This document shows, in pieces, positions 1-10,565 of a stretch of DNA of 64,000 nucleotides. The position numbers and the translations under genes were made by a program. The DNA is taken from NCBI GenBank assembly GCA_021234155.1, contig JAJEKV010000051.1:4840698-4904697 (forward strand), written 5' to 3'. How positions within the stretch are numbered: the stretch's first letter is position 1; each line of letters starts with the position of its first letter. The notes under the pieces were generated by a model. That model did not search any database, was not told where the DNA came from, and saw only the letters and a list, made by a program, of their open reading frames with translations. This stretch comes from Isoetes taiwanensis. Lineage: Eukaryota; Streptophyta; Lycopodiopsida; Isoetales; Isoetaceae.

Positions 1-419
1 GCTCAACACACAGATCGCCCGCGCATTGTCACATTCACGGTGGGGCGCATGTGCGGTGCGTGAGGCAATTACGGTCGAGTAGGCAATTGAAGGGGACTAC
101 CACGTATGTCGACCAGGGATCTTACTCCGATGCAGCAGAGTCCCGGCGGCTCAAGTCGGGGATGTCCGCTGCCGACGGGGGTGCTGCAGGCCGGTCCGAG
201 GTGGCTTCAGATTTTCAGGGCACCTGCCGAGGTCACCGCTGCAATCGCGTCAGGCATTGCCACTCTCGCTACTACCACCGGTACCCCGCACCACCTCGCT
301 CCCGTTGCTCCAACCTGCTCGCAATCGCCGCTTTCGGGCCTGCAATCGCCGCCAGCGCCGCCCTGCTTGCTCCCCCGCAACCGAACAGTCATCGAGCCGC
401 CTACATCAAATGCCAACAA

Positions 420-1245
420 ATAGGAACTGTGCCTCCGGATGGTATCTTGGAACTGTCGGGGCTTCCCTTGGCAGAAAGGGGAGAGTCTCAACTCTATTGC
501 ACCAGATATGGATCTCATTTTCCTTATGTAAACATGGGAACATGCAAGGCACAGACTGCCGAACCTCCCAGGCTATCTGCATTTCTCGGTGTTCAATGAG
601 TGCACAGGCAAGCGAGGACATGGCGGGGTTGCCTGCTACTATCGTGCAACCTTGGGGCACTCAGTCTCGCTACACAAAACAGACAGGTACAATCGCTCCT
701 TGTGGGTGCGCATGCAGCATGACAGTGGCAGCATTTCCTTCATAGCAGCATGCTACTTTCCACATGCCGAGAGCAACTGTTATAACATTCATTCGGATGT
801 GGATAGATTGGAGCCCTATGTCGATCTATATGATGACATACAGCAGCACAAACAGTTGGGCAAGGTTATGTTTCTTGGCGACTTTAATGCACGCACAGGA
901 GCCGAGCAGGTCCCAAAATTTGAGCCCCTGGTAGAGGATGTCTTGCAGTTGAACCCCCGTAGAGGTGGCTTGGCAAGGATATCAGACGACGTCTTGGCAG
1001 GTAGTTGTTATTGCTGGGTGGTATCTTTGACCTGGTTATTTGTAATGGGTTGGCACAAGGCCATCTTCTAGCCGCTGCACTTGTAGACAGGAGAACAAAG
1101 GGGGCGGCTCCAGTGTGGTGGATTATCTGCTGGTTGAGGAACATGATCTGCACCTGGTTACCCATTTTTCCATTGGAACAGACACTCGGGACGAGGAAGT
1201 GGACTCGGACCACCAGCCCCTATTCGTGCATCTCCATTGGCAAGC
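420..1245 (+). pseudogene. LINE endonuclease domain (APE type), frameshifted
   Basis: This is the nicking endonuclease that opens target DNA for reverse transcription. The longest open piece (589-1071) contains GGVACYYR and then LGDFNART, the GDFN motif of APE-like endonucleases. After a shift near 1010 the reading continues as IFDLVICNG. After a second shift near 1090 it reads VVDYLLV and DSDHQPL, where the D and the SDH motif are the C-terminal catalytic signature. All main motifs are present but spread over three frames. It joins directly to the RT frame downstream. The sequence before 420 (two overlapping Pro/Ala/Arg-rich open frames) is probably the N-terminal part of the element but has no domain I can name. 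Confidence 0.8.
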
Positions 1246-2965
1246 TCCCCGTGGATCTACTGCCTCAACACCCCAGGTGCCTCAGCTGTGCCTGGACTAC
1301 GACCGTGCAGGGACCTATGTCCAGCTGCTTAAGCATGACCTGGCAGGACTGCTGCAACTCCCCACACTTCAACAGCAATCTGCTCAGCTGACTCACCTGC
1401 TTCTGACAGCTGCTGAGAGATGCTTTAGGAGAGGCCGTTCACGGCAAACCTCGAGCGCTACCACCTTCCCCTACAACAGATGGTTTGATGATGAGTGTCG
1501 GGAGCTCAAATGCACAATCCTGCAAGTCACTGATCCCACCTCCCGCCCACAGGCTATCAGTCAATACCGCTCCTTCCTCAAGAACAAAAAAGCTAGATAC
1601 CTCGCAGAGCATCAGCAACATATGTTTGGTCTCCTGGATCGGCACCCCAAGACATTTTGGAGAATGGTCTTGAGCAAGACTACACAACCCACATGGAACA
1701 TCACCTCGGAGCAATGGGTACAGTACTTGCAACAACTTTACGACCCGCTCGGGGGCCGGACACCAGTCCCTCCACAGATAGGCATGGCTTTGGTCATCAC
1801 AGAGGGAGATGTCATCATGGGCCTACAATGTCTAGCTAATGGGAAGGCAGCAGATTTAGATGGCATGCAGGTGGAACTTCTGAAATGGGTTGGCCCTCCA
1901 CTGGTGCATGTCCTCACGGCATTATTCAATAAAGCATTGCAAGAAGGCTTCCCTCCGCATTGGACCACTAGTAGAGTTGTGCCCATATACAAGGCAGGGG
2001 ACCCTCAATGCCCGGCCAACTATCGTACTATTATGGTCAGCTCTCTCTTTGCAAAACTATTGGCTAACATCCTTGAGCAGCGGCTGACAATATGGACAGA
2101 GGAGGCAGATGTGCGAGCTCTCACACAGGCATGCTTTCGGCCCAGGCATTCCACCATTGATCATATCTTCACTTTGCGCCCATTGATTGAGGATAGCAGG
2201 AATCACCGACAAAACCTGTACTGTTGTTTCGTGGATTTCGCAAAAGCTTTTGACACAATGCCCCGGGACAAGTTATGGGACAGACTGCGACAACTGGGGA
2301 CCCCCCTTGACTTGCAGAATGCAGTATATAGGCTATACAAGGCATGCTCAGGCTGTATCACATCGTCAGGACCGCCGGTAATTAGTAGTATTGGAGTGCA
2401 TCAGGGTTGCCCCCTCTCCCCCACACTTTTTGGCCTATACATTGACCAGCTGGAAGATTGGCTCTCTGAGCATGGAGGTGCGGGCGCCTATCTCATGCAT
2501 CACACAATCCGGCAACTCATATATGCTGACGATGTCAACCTCTTGGCCTATACTCCAGAGGACATGGAACGTCACCTGGATGCTCTTGACACTTTTTGCC
2601 GATTCACTGGCATGCGAGTTAACTTGGCCAAAACTAGGATGCTGCTAGTTTCATCATCTCGACAGCCAAGGCTTCCCTCATTCACTTACCAGGGACAAGA
2701 TGTAATCAATTCCGGACAAACGCGATGCCGTGGGGTGGCTCCGGCCTACAAGTACTTGAGGATCGAGTTCTCTACTATCACCCATTGGGATGTTGCCATC
2801 AGGTTGCGGGTCACGGCGGGTTGGATAGCATTATATGCCATGCAGAACAACAGCCACAAGGCATTGGGGCCATCAGTCACACTTGTTTTGGGCCTTGGTC
2901 GAGCCGGTCCTTTTGTATGGGGCAGAAGTATGGGGTCCGGTGATATCCCTCAACACCTGGAATGA
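1115..2965 (+). CDS. LINE ORF2: end of endonuclease plus reverse transcriptase
   Basis: A 616-codon open stretch. The first 45 residues finish the endonuclease (VVDYLLV, SDHQPL). Residues about 50-215 are a linker with FDDECRELK. The RT core follows: SRVVPIYKAGDP, then RPRHSTIDHIFTL, then YCCFVDFAKAFDT (first catalytic Asp), then GVHQGCPLSPTLFGLYID, then LIYADDVNLL with the catalytic YADD at 2522-2533, then the thumb. The enzyme would make cDNA at a nicked target. The open frame starts inside the element at an internal Met, so this is not the true start. The last 30 or so residues are out of frame, because the correct C-terminal reading moves to another frame near 2870. Confidence 0.85.
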   Translation: MVDYLLVEEHDLHLVTHFSIGTDTRDEEVDSDHQPLFVHLHWQAPRGSTASTPQVPQLCLDYDRAGTYVQLLKHDLAGLLQLPTLQQQSAQLTHLLLTAAERCFRRGRSRQTSSATTFPYNRWFDDECRELKCTILQVTDPTSRPQAISQYRSFLKNKKARYLAEHQQHMFGLLDRHPKTFWRMVLSKTTQPTWNITSEQWVQYLQQLYDPLGGRTPVPPQIGMALVITEGDVIMGLQCLANGKAADLDGMQVELLKWVGPPLVHVLTALFNKALQEGFPPHWTTSRVVPIYKAGDPQCPANYRTIMVSSLFAKLLANILEQRLTIWTEEADVRALTQACFRPRHSTIDHIFTLRPLIEDSRNHRQNLYCCFVDFAKAFDTMPRDKLWDRLRQLGTPLDLQNAVYRLYKACSGCITSSGPPVISSIGVHQGCPLSPTLFGLYIDQLEDWLSEHGGAGAYLMHHTIRQLIYADDVNLLAYTPEDMERHLDALDTFCRFTGMRVNLAKTRMLLVSSSRQPRLPSFTYQGQDVINSGQTRCRGVAPAYKYLRIEFSTITHWDVAIRLRVTAGWIALYAMQNNSHKALGPSVTLVLGLGRAGPFVWGRSMGSGDIPQHLE

Positions 2966-3734
2966 CCTCGAGCAGGTGCAGAAAGCCTTCTTAGCACGAT
3001 CCCTTAGGGTAAAGTCCACAGTTCCATACCAGATCCTACTCCAGGAGACAGGTTTTCTACCCTTTCAACGGGCTGCATTGGAACGCCATATCATTTACTT
3101 CCAGAAGGTGGTCGCTATGGGTGATACACGTTTGCCCAACCTTGCTTTGGACATGGCGATGGGCCCCCAATGCCTGAAAGCCTGCTGGAAGGACAAGCAA
3201 GCTCAGTGGTTCTCTCGCTAGGGTGTACAGACAAATAAATGCGTACATGTAAGGACAAAGAAGGATCACAAGGCACTTAAGCTGTACCTAGATGCTACTT
3301 TCCTTCGCAAGCTCTGGGATGCAAATGCTCTGACGCACGTTAAGCTGGCACACTATCAGCAGCAAGTCAATCTTAGGCTCACAAGAGGCCCACACTAGTA
3401 CTTGTACACCCAGTTTCCCATGAAGAAGCGCAGACTTATAGCTTCCATTCGCACGGGTGCACATCGCCTCCGCATTGAGACAGGACGTTGGGCTCGGGAA
3501 ACACGAGAGCAAAGGCTTTGCCAGTGTTGCCACCAGGGCGCCATTGAGGATGAATGTCATGCCCTCCAGATCTGCCCAGCGTTTGCCCATATCCGAGAGC
3601 AGTATGTTCGATTACTAGTGCCTGGCCAAACGTTGTATGAGTTATTGAATACGGCGTCAGTGAGTTTGTTGGGGTCATACCTCCAGGAGGTTATGGATGC
3701 ACGGACTCAGTTGTGTCCTCCGGGACGGTATTGA
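2835..3734 (+). pseudogene. LINE C-terminal domain with zinc knuckle, two frames
   Basis: Continuation of the LINE protein after a frameshift near 2870. The first piece (to 3221) has the post-RT signature LVEPVLLYGAEVWG. After a break at 3220-3400 the second piece (3402-3734) has RLCQCCHQGAIEDECHALQ, a C-x2-C-x7-H-x4-C knuckle typical of LINE C-termini, thought to bind nucleic acid during target-primed reverse transcription. A stop at 3732-3734 ends the frame where the 3' UTR begins, so this is probably the genuine C-terminus. The break at 3221-3402 could be a true mutation or a sequence error. Confidence 0.75.
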
Positions 3735-3920
3735 ACTGTCCTATACAATTGTACAGCATGCCAGCATACTTATTACTGCTAAGCTTTTTCCCTCGAAAAC
3801 CCTTCAGGGCGGGGGTTTTTTAATCCTGTCAGTAATACGCTTGCAGCTCTCTTCTTGTTTGGGTCCCATAGGCCAATCGGTCTCCGTGGACGCTAAAAAA
3901 TCTATTCTATTTTATTCTAT
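3735..3920 (+). other. LINE 3' UTR and tail
   Basis: Non-coding stretch between the LINE stop codon and the next element. It holds a short hairpin-like segment with CCCTCGAAAACCC and GGGCGGGGG, then ends with ACGCTAAAAAATC followed by repeats of TATTC/TATTT. The tail composition is consistent with a LINE 3' end. Confidence 0.5.
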
Positions 3921-4044
3921 CTAGAGTTGCTGCTACTGCTGTTGTCTTTGGCTCTTCACAAAGATAGGTTTGTTTCATAAATACCACAATGGTATTGACT
4001 TCATTGCGATAAAAATCTCGCCTGACCCCTAGTTCACCTGCTGG

Positions 4045-4341
4045 CTAGATACGTTGAAGTGCTCTCTCCATAACTAAGGCCCTTAGCCCAATCTCCATAT
4101 TCACTATATTGTCAAGCTGAATTCTCCAACTGCCTGCCCACTGCTCCAACTGTTTAAAGCATCCCGTTTGTCTCTGGTTCTTGGACTGGCAATTCCCATC
4201 ATTCATTTTCTTTACCTCATGAAGTAAAGTAGCATTTGAGAAAGAGCTTCGATTTTCAAAGGATATAAACCCGTTTCGGCCAAAAGCATTAATTTGAAGC
4301 TTCACATCTAGTTCTTCCATGAGAAATAGCTCTGTCTCCAT
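4045..4341 (-). pseudogene. LINE post-RT domain remnant
   Basis: A 98-codon open piece downstream of the RT remnant on the same strand. It contains SSFSNATLLHEVKKM and a Cys/Gln-rich stretch NQRQTGCFKQLEQWAG. Its place after the RT is the only reason to call it the C-terminal part of the LINE. The gap from 4341 to 4597 belongs to the same element but is out of frame. Confidence 0.45.
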
Positions 4342-4596
4342 TCAAGTTCCTTCCAATGGTCTTTGGCTAAACCAGGACCCCATGCAGCACACCCATATAA
4401 CATCACTATCTAAACAGTCACTTTAAACATAAGCTTACGAGTACTGTTGTTGGATTTTGCTTACCGCCAAAGATGAAAAACATGATATAGAGCTCTTACT
4501 GCCCCAGAGCCATGTTTCTCAACTCCTGCAATCCATCTGTAATCGTTGGTAAATTCAATCTCGAGATATTTATATTGTTTAACATGATCCAACAAT

Positions 4597-5240
4597 TCAC
4601 CATCTATGCATATGTAGTGTTTCTCGTTTTCCAATCACCATTACTTTGGTCTTGTTCCAATTTACCGTTATGTCTATTATCTGACAAAAGTTTTCTAACC
4701 GAGAGAGCAATCCTTGCAAAGCTAAAGCTGTTCTGGAAACATGAAACACATCATTTGCATAAATCAATAGTTGCACCATGTATCTACCAACCTGTGCTCC
4801 CACACCTTCTTGGATTAGCCAGCTCTCTTATTCGTCTATAAAAAGCTTGAATAGTGTTGGAGACAATGGACAACGTTGCTTCACCTCGATATGATAGTTC
4901 CATTAATACTCACTCATACTGTCTAGCAACTGCTTGTCTTAGTGCCTAAGATACTCATGGTTTGTCTAATTTGTCTCCCATTTGTTCCAGCCAACCTCAT
5001 CAAAGGCTTTGGTGAAGTCTACAAAACAATAGTACAATGCTCTGCGTAGTCCTTTCGCACTCTCCACTACAACCTTCAAAGTGACCAGATGATCAACCGT
5101 GCTATGCCTCTTTCTGAAACCTGCTCGTCCCAATGCCTGAACCCCATTGCTTATGTGCTTCACCTCAAAAGTTCCATCTATTTGACAATTCCATAGGTTC
5201 TGCCTCAAACATGTTATACAGCTCATTTGAATATTCAAAC
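4597..5240 (-). pseudogene. LINE reverse transcriptase remnant
   Basis: The piece at 4966-5238 has GFRKRHSTVDHLVTL and YYCFVDFTKAFDEV, matching RT motifs around the first catalytic Asp. Between the pieces, PTLFKLFIDE is readable in frame with one stop. The piece at 4597-4803 has LLIYANDVFHV, in which the catalytic YADD has become YAND. Loss of that Asp would abolish polymerisation. The RT half lies outside the tandem duplication, so it occurs once in this window. Confidence 0.75.
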
Positions 5241-5552
5241 AGATCTTGCTGGCTAAACTTTCCTAGTCTTCAAATGTCTTCAAAAAGCTCCTAGTTTTGT
5301 GGTGAATCTCATGGATAAGCTGCTCTTGCCAACTTTTTGCACATTCAACATCTTTTTTTTTTAACGAATTTCTTGAAATGGCGCTTAGCTTTAGCTTTGG
5401 GAAGCATGCTGGATTGCTACACACGAGTCATCTCACCAAACCTTACAACAATGGCATTTCCTCAATTTCTCCTGGATTTCCCACACACCTGGAAAGCTAC
5501 GTCTAAAAGGGTGGTTAAAAGCTTTTGGTTTGTTAGTGGATATATCCCCTGA

Positions 5553-6420
5553 TCAATAAACTGCACTGAGAGCAACCTCCAATTCAATTGCATGTTGTGC
5601 AGCCTTGTTTTGGTTCAGTTTCATTCTGCCATGGGTAGCCCAATGAGCTATTGCTTCCCTCAGCTTTAGGTGCAAATTAAAACAAAGGGTCCCATGATTA
5701 GATTCTAGTTCATCGTTGACCCTAAATTGGCTGATCAAATGATGATAAGCTGGCCCCCCTACTAAGTAGTCGACCACACGGGTCTTTTATCAGGTAAATG
5801 TTCTAGAAGAAGGGAACAACCGACCTCCATTATACAAAACCAGATGACCTCCTAAATCATTGAACTCGTAATCAGCAAAGACTCCAACCAACATGATCCA
5901 TCTCCTGAGGTGAGAGCTCTTGCAGCCACAGATCATGAACTCCATCATTGAAAATGCTAGCTTGCTGAGCTATTCTACTGTTAAAATCCATTGTAAGAAA
6001 GATAGGTCCGCCTTTTTGCTTGAAGTTAGCAATATCATGTGCCAAGTGGAGGAAGGGATCTTCTACTGACATTCCATCCTGCTGGTAGGTTGGGTTGTTA
6101 AGCAGGGCAAAATATATTGTTGCTAGGTATATTGTCTTGTATCTCGAAATAGAAATATTCAATTGCAAGTTTTAGCCACCCAAACAGCTGTGGTGGATTT
6201 GTCCCTCACATAACAAGCAAGTCCACCAAACCTTTTATGACGATTGGTTCCCTTCACATTCCATACAGATTGCAGACTAGTAAAGCTGGAAGGTCACCCA
6301 GTCTAGCATTTTCATGCTCCCACGCCTCTGAAAGCACCAATAAATCTACGTTTGCATAAATGGGGTCTAATAAAACGTGCTTTTAGTCTGCAATCCCATG
6401 AACATTCCATACCATGCACC
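5553..6420 (-). pseudogene. LINE endonuclease remnant (copy A)
   Basis: Two open pieces survive. The one at 5872-6168 carries GGPIFLTMDFNSRIAQ, the equivalent of the GDFN motif with the Gly replaced by Met. The one at 5553-5777 carries MVDYLVGGPAYHHL and ESNHGTLCF, the equivalents of VDYL and SDH with Asp changed to Asn. Upstream, in another frame, VDLLVLSEAWEHE and RFGGLACYVRD are readable. Two catalytic positions look changed, so the enzyme would probably be dead even without the frameshifts. Confidence 0.7.
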
Positions 6421-6809
6421 TGAGGACACTGCCCCATTCAATCATGGTTGCTTTCCCATTTTCTTAACCCTAATGCGTCCCAGATTTGCTCATCTGCTTC
6501 CTTCAGTTCCCGAACCTTCTTTAATTAGTGAAGTTCATATTGTTGTAGTAGATCAGATCATCGTTGATCCATAACTGCTCCCCCTTAAGAGTGTGTTTAT
6601 TAAACATCACCCTTTCTCTAGCTTATGTACTCTTGAAACAAATTATAATGGGTTTAACCCTGCCCTCTTATTTATTTCCTACCGAAAAAGCCTTAAGTCC
6701 AGGGTCATGCAAGTGCATTATATGTATGAAGAATTAAGAGACCGCTTTTTCCACATTAGATTCACCTTCAAAGAGACTCGTGCATCTGGAAATCGCTTTT
6801 TCCACAATA

Positions 6810-7740
6810 TGAAATATGTACAACAAAAACAGCAAAGACTGTTGAGGCCAACCAACAGCAACTGGTAGATCAGCCCCCGGCCAGACATTATCAACCAAGG
6901 AACATGTTCGAAGAATTTGGAGTGCCAACTCCAAGAGAGGAGATGTCTCAAAGGAGGTTTGACATACAAGAGATAAAAGCATCATTGGCAGAAAGGGCAG
7001 GAACTCTATAAGATCAGAATGTATAGTTGCATAGGCACCTCCTAATCTAAAGGACAAGGGGAAGAAAAGGAGCAGGCACAGATTCCCAAGCTCTGACTCA
7101 ACCCTAAAGAGCTTCAATTTGGACCTCAAAATGGAGGGAGAGGAAGAATTAACTTGAAAGGAACCTCAAGTGGGCCGCAATAGGGATAGGGCTGATAGAG
7201 ATTCTAAGTGGATTCGACCCTTAGTAATGTCTGAAAGGCCCAAAATGTTGAGCAATCCTCAGATAATAGCAGAATGGAGGCAGAAGCATAATTGCACAAA
7301 ATCAGAGAGTTGTAATGCCTACGACATGAGAGATAAGGACAGGGACAGAGTAGCCACAACTAACCTAAAAGACGTGGCAACAATTTGGTGAAAGGGCTGC
7401 GATAATGCCCATGTCTTAAGCAGAAACAACTGCAGGTTCAAAAAGTTCTCCAAGACGTTCAAATGCCATTATGTTCCAAAGGAGCAGAAATGTCATCTGA
7501 TGCAGGCATTATACAGATTGGAACAACGGTCCAAATTAATTCAGAAGTATATCAAAGAATTCACGGGGCTAAGGCTTTATAATCTGAAGTTAAGTGAAAG
7601 ACATATGGTGGAAGGTTGCATCAAAGGACTAAATGATGAAATAAGAAAACTTGCCCGAGGCATCGACCCTCGATCAGTATCTGAAGCAGAATCTAAGGCT
7701 CTGAGCTTGCAAGGCATAGGACCCCAGAAGAATGGACCTT
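6810..7740 (+). pseudogene. LTR-retrotransposon gag relic (copy A)
   Basis: Plus-strand reading resembles a plant retrotransposon gag. An upstream piece reads FEEFGVPTPREEMSQRRFD. After several shifts the core at about 7440-7740 reads FKKFSKTFKCHYVPKEQK, then ALYRLEQRSKLIQKYIKEF, then SERHMVEGCIKGLNDEI. That pattern (Phe/Tyr-rich segment, Leu-x2-Leu-x-Gln, Tyr-x3-Phe, then Phe/Ile-x2-Gly-Leu) is the Retrotrans_gag pattern. The surviving open frame runs 7500-7916, but past about 7740 it is no longer gag-like. No protease or RT follows, so this is a fragment. The duplicate is at about 26440-27304. Confidence 0.55.
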
Positions 7741-8399
7741 TCTGTAAGATCTTCAACACTTGTCTGCCCTTGTTGAGAAGGGGAATCTGCAATTCTATGC
7801 GAGTGGCGTGTCTCGAGATTCAGCTAGCATCTATAGACATGTCTTGCCAAGCCGTTGCATCGGCCTTCACCCGTGCTGCCTTTCTTAGTGATGGCCTGTC
7901 AAGCTTACTAGTGTGATTCGTTCTACGTGTGGAAAGGGAGTCTATTAAAATTAGCAGAAGCTTGCTTACTATATTAGACATGCTCTGGAGTGCCTCGGTT
8001 GCCTGGGATTCTATGAGCATGTCCATGGGAGTTAAGGGAGGAGTTTGGGGATGGTGTGTTCATGAGGGGAGGCTGGAAAGGAGGTGTGAGAGTGTTAATG
8101 AAGCATAAGGGATACCTGCCCTCAGTGATTGGCACAAGAGTGTTTGGGGGGTTCAATCCTGTGAGTGGAAGGTTCAATTTTTGCTACCGTAGGAATTCTT
8201 TTATGAGGTCGAAACGGTTGGGGCTTAGCCAAGAGGGCCTAGAAGCACTCTTCTAATGATTTATGGATGACTTAACATCAATTAAAGAGCACGTTTGGCC
8301 TTTGAAAAAATTTTGGAACTGCTATTAGCAGTTGCAGCAGTTCTGCTACCATCTAGTGAGAGAAAGTAGTTAGAAACTCTAGTGAGAGAAAGTGGCTAC
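7741..8399. other. Unassigned stretch of the duplicated block (copy A)
   Basis: No coding or RNA feature recognised. It is conserved in copy B (27305-27970) simply because of the duplication. A small inverted motif AGCAGTTGCAGCAGTTCTGC occurs near 8325. Confidence 0.4.
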
Positions 8400-9240
8400 G
8401 ATGTCCCGTGCTCATATACGATGCCCCAACCGTATATCAATAGGAAATTTTCTCCTGTCTGCACAGGTCGCCAACATGAGGACGTCAAGATCTCGATGGC
8501 GAACAAGAGACTAGTGTGGGAAGAATAGACGTTCCATTCATCCCGTCTCCCTCGGGACCGTCCTAGCTGCAGAAGCGCATAAACATAAGCACATAACATC
8601 ACATAAAATATACATAACCACCTCGAAGGATGAGATTACCATAACAATATCACATCAAGGTACATATAATAACAACAATAACAAGGGGAAATCCTACCCA
8701 AGCTCAGACTCATGGGGATGGACTGACAGCTTGGGTCTCTAGAGTTCATTGCAGCAGACAGAATTTATGGCAATGGATTGGCATAAGAACAGAACATGGT
8801 AGTTGCGTAGTCCACTCCATCCGCCTCTCATGTGCATATTTTGCAGATTGGCTAATAAGTCTTGGAACTTGACCGTAGCCTACCAGGGGCACAGCCGAGG
8901 GGGCTACTCCTAGTTTGCATCTCCCCAGTTTAAATGAGGCAGGAGGGATCACTCCCCTCCAGAAGGTCCAGGCCCACTACAAGCGAGATAGAGAGCCATG
9001 GTTTCCCATGCTCGTACACGGCTCGAACTCCACTGGGGATGCATCACCTAGGAGGTGTCGAGCCATACCTTACCTACATGCAGTCGCAAGCTATTAGGCC
9101 TAGCCTACAACGTTCCCTCAGTAGATACTACATGGACAAGTCTCCATGTCAACCGATCTAGCCTTGCCACCCACAGCCAGACGGGCTCTTATGCACAGGC
9201 CGCATCAATTAGGAACTAATGGGCTAATCTAGGATCATCA
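8400..9240 (-). repeat. Decayed LTR relic related to the 1.6-kb chromodomain-element LTR (copy A)
   Basis: Compared with the reverse complement of the LTR at 33875-35516, several blocks align in the same order: GCAGAAGCGCATAAAC, CCTCGAAGGATGAG, CCACTCCATCCGCCTCTC, GTGCATATTTTGCAGAT, TTTGCATCTCCC, GAGGCAGGAGGG, and CTAGGAGGTGTCG. Between the blocks it is heavily diverged. It therefore looks like an old LTR of the same superfamily lying in the opposite orientation. Neither end has a clear TSD. Confidence 0.6.
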
Positions 9241-9899
9241 GCTACAAAGTCTCTTGGTCTCTAAATGAATTCAAATACATAATGTAGGTCTAATTTATCG
9301 ACTTTACTTAGATATGATTAGGGTTCTTTAGTTTATGAGGCTAGAATCAACCATGATGCCAGACATGAGACCTGGAGTTACAGATTATAGCGCCCGTCAG
9401 GTAAATAGAAAACAGAATCTAGCACATTTGCAAAGTTTAAGTTTGATGCATTGACCATATATTTTAGCAATGATTAACAAGTGTAGAACATGCAAAAACT
9501 TGGTCCAATGTTGTGGAAGGAGCCTTTAAGATAAGGCAAAATAGGTTAAATGGGAAAGATCACTTAAATATAGTAGTCCATTCATCAAATTAAAATAGAG
9601 CTACCAATTGTAATGACCTTTAAATTTTAGGTTTACAAAAAGATAGGGTAAAATCCATATTTGGAAATCCACTTTGGTATTTGTGGCTAGCTGTGGCCTA
9701 TGCAAGTGCTCAAAGATGCGCATGAAGATAGTTTTTCGGCAAAATCCTAGTTGCCATACCATAGATGAGAAAAAGAGGAGGCATTGCAGATGTATCGACC
9801 AATCTGCTGTAATAGCTTTATGCTACAGCAGCAAAGCTAGAAAGATAAAATGAGATGCATTCTCAAAGGCTATGGCAGTTCAAAAATCTATCCAAGGCT
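9241..9899. other. AT-rich unassigned stretch (copy A)
   Basis: No open frame or RNA signature. Compared with copy B (28800-29555), it lacks a segment of roughly 75-80 bp near 9455: copy B has extra sequence between GACCAT and ATATTTTAGC, so a small deletion in A at a short CAT repeat is the simplest explanation. Confidence 0.4.
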
Positions 9900-10560
9900 A
9901 AAGAGGTGCAGAGTCTCTCCCTTCTGTGCACACTTTGCAGATAGGCTGAATCATGTTATGACGTGGTTCTAGCCTTCCAGGGACGCAATTTCATGGAATC
10001 ACGTCCGGGTTATATCTCCCCAGTCTCGATGCGGCAGAGAGGAAATGAATTCACTCCCGGAGCATGACGGTTTCATGGGTGGCTAGAGGATCATGCCACC
10101 ACTAGTGAACACGCATCCGTACCTGATTTTAACCTCCCAAAGGCTAAACCAAGCCCAGGACGTCCCTATAGGCACGTATCCTATGACCCAGTAAGTGTCA
10201 GACCCATACCCGGCACACACACAGTGACAGACTATAAGTCTAGCACACTATAGGAATTCTGTAGTCAAACTAGGCAGGATTTCACCTCCATTTCATCATC
10301 ATGCCCATTGTTTGGTGTTGAACCATATTATAGCATCTACAGCCTGGTGGGCTCTTGTGCACATGCCGCATTTAATGGTTTTTAAAGGGTTCTAACTAGG
10401 AGCATCTCTATTTCTAGATGGCTTTTAGCTCTCTACCCCCCTTTAACCCATACACACAGGAGGAACAGAAGGAGAGAATAATCACATATAAATCATCCAT
10501 CATAATCTCAAATAGAACATAGAATAGAGTCTAATCATCCATTTATTCATACAAGAGTCA
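9900..10560 (-). repeat. Second decayed LTR relic of the same superfamily (copy A)
   Basis: It shares ordered blocks with both the relic at 8400-9240 and the reverse complement of the LTR at 33875-35516: GTGCACACTTTGCAGAT, TATATCTCCCCAG, CCTGGTGGGCTCTTGTGCAC, CTAGGAGCAT, and AGGAGGAACAG before an A/T-rich CATCATAATC segment. Orientation is minus. It ends directly against the TRIM target site at 10561. Confidence 0.6.
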
Positions 10561-10565
10561 GATTG

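Larger units (their letters stand above)
1..3920 (+). mobile_element. LINE (non-LTR retrotransposon), nearly full length, 5' end uncertain
   Basis: The element reads in the usual LINE order on the plus strand: an APE-type endonuclease (about 430-1240), a reverse transcriptase with YADD (2522-2533), a C-terminal domain and a CCHC-type knuckle (3537-3600 region), then a short 3' UTR. The coding frame breaks near 1010, 1090, 2870 and 3220, so this copy cannot make one protein. The left edge lies at or before base 1. The 3' end is placed near 3920, after a T/A-rich tail built of TATTC/TATTT-like units rather than a plain poly(A). I saw no clear target-site duplication because the 5' edge is not visible. 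Confidence 0.85.
3925..6590 (-). mobile_element. Second LINE, decayed, minus strand
   Basis: Read from high to low coordinate, the element has an upstream acidic helix (VRELKEADEQIWDALG in the 6560-6470 region), an endonuclease starting with CMVWNVHGI (about 6415), the VDYLVGG motif near 5760, a linker, an RT core (5240-4597) and a post-RT domain (4341-4045). It is related to but clearly different from the LINE at 1-3920. Its coding capacity is lost through many stops and shifts. The left boundary of the large tandem duplication falls inside it near 5559, so the endonuclease half is duplicated downstream (25100-26220) while the RT half is not. Confidence 0.8.

Noticed and set aside
6734-7129. 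131-codon Leu-rich minus ORF in the duplicated block
   Set aside because: The opposite strand carries gag-like sequence; copy B has an indel that breaks the minus frame.
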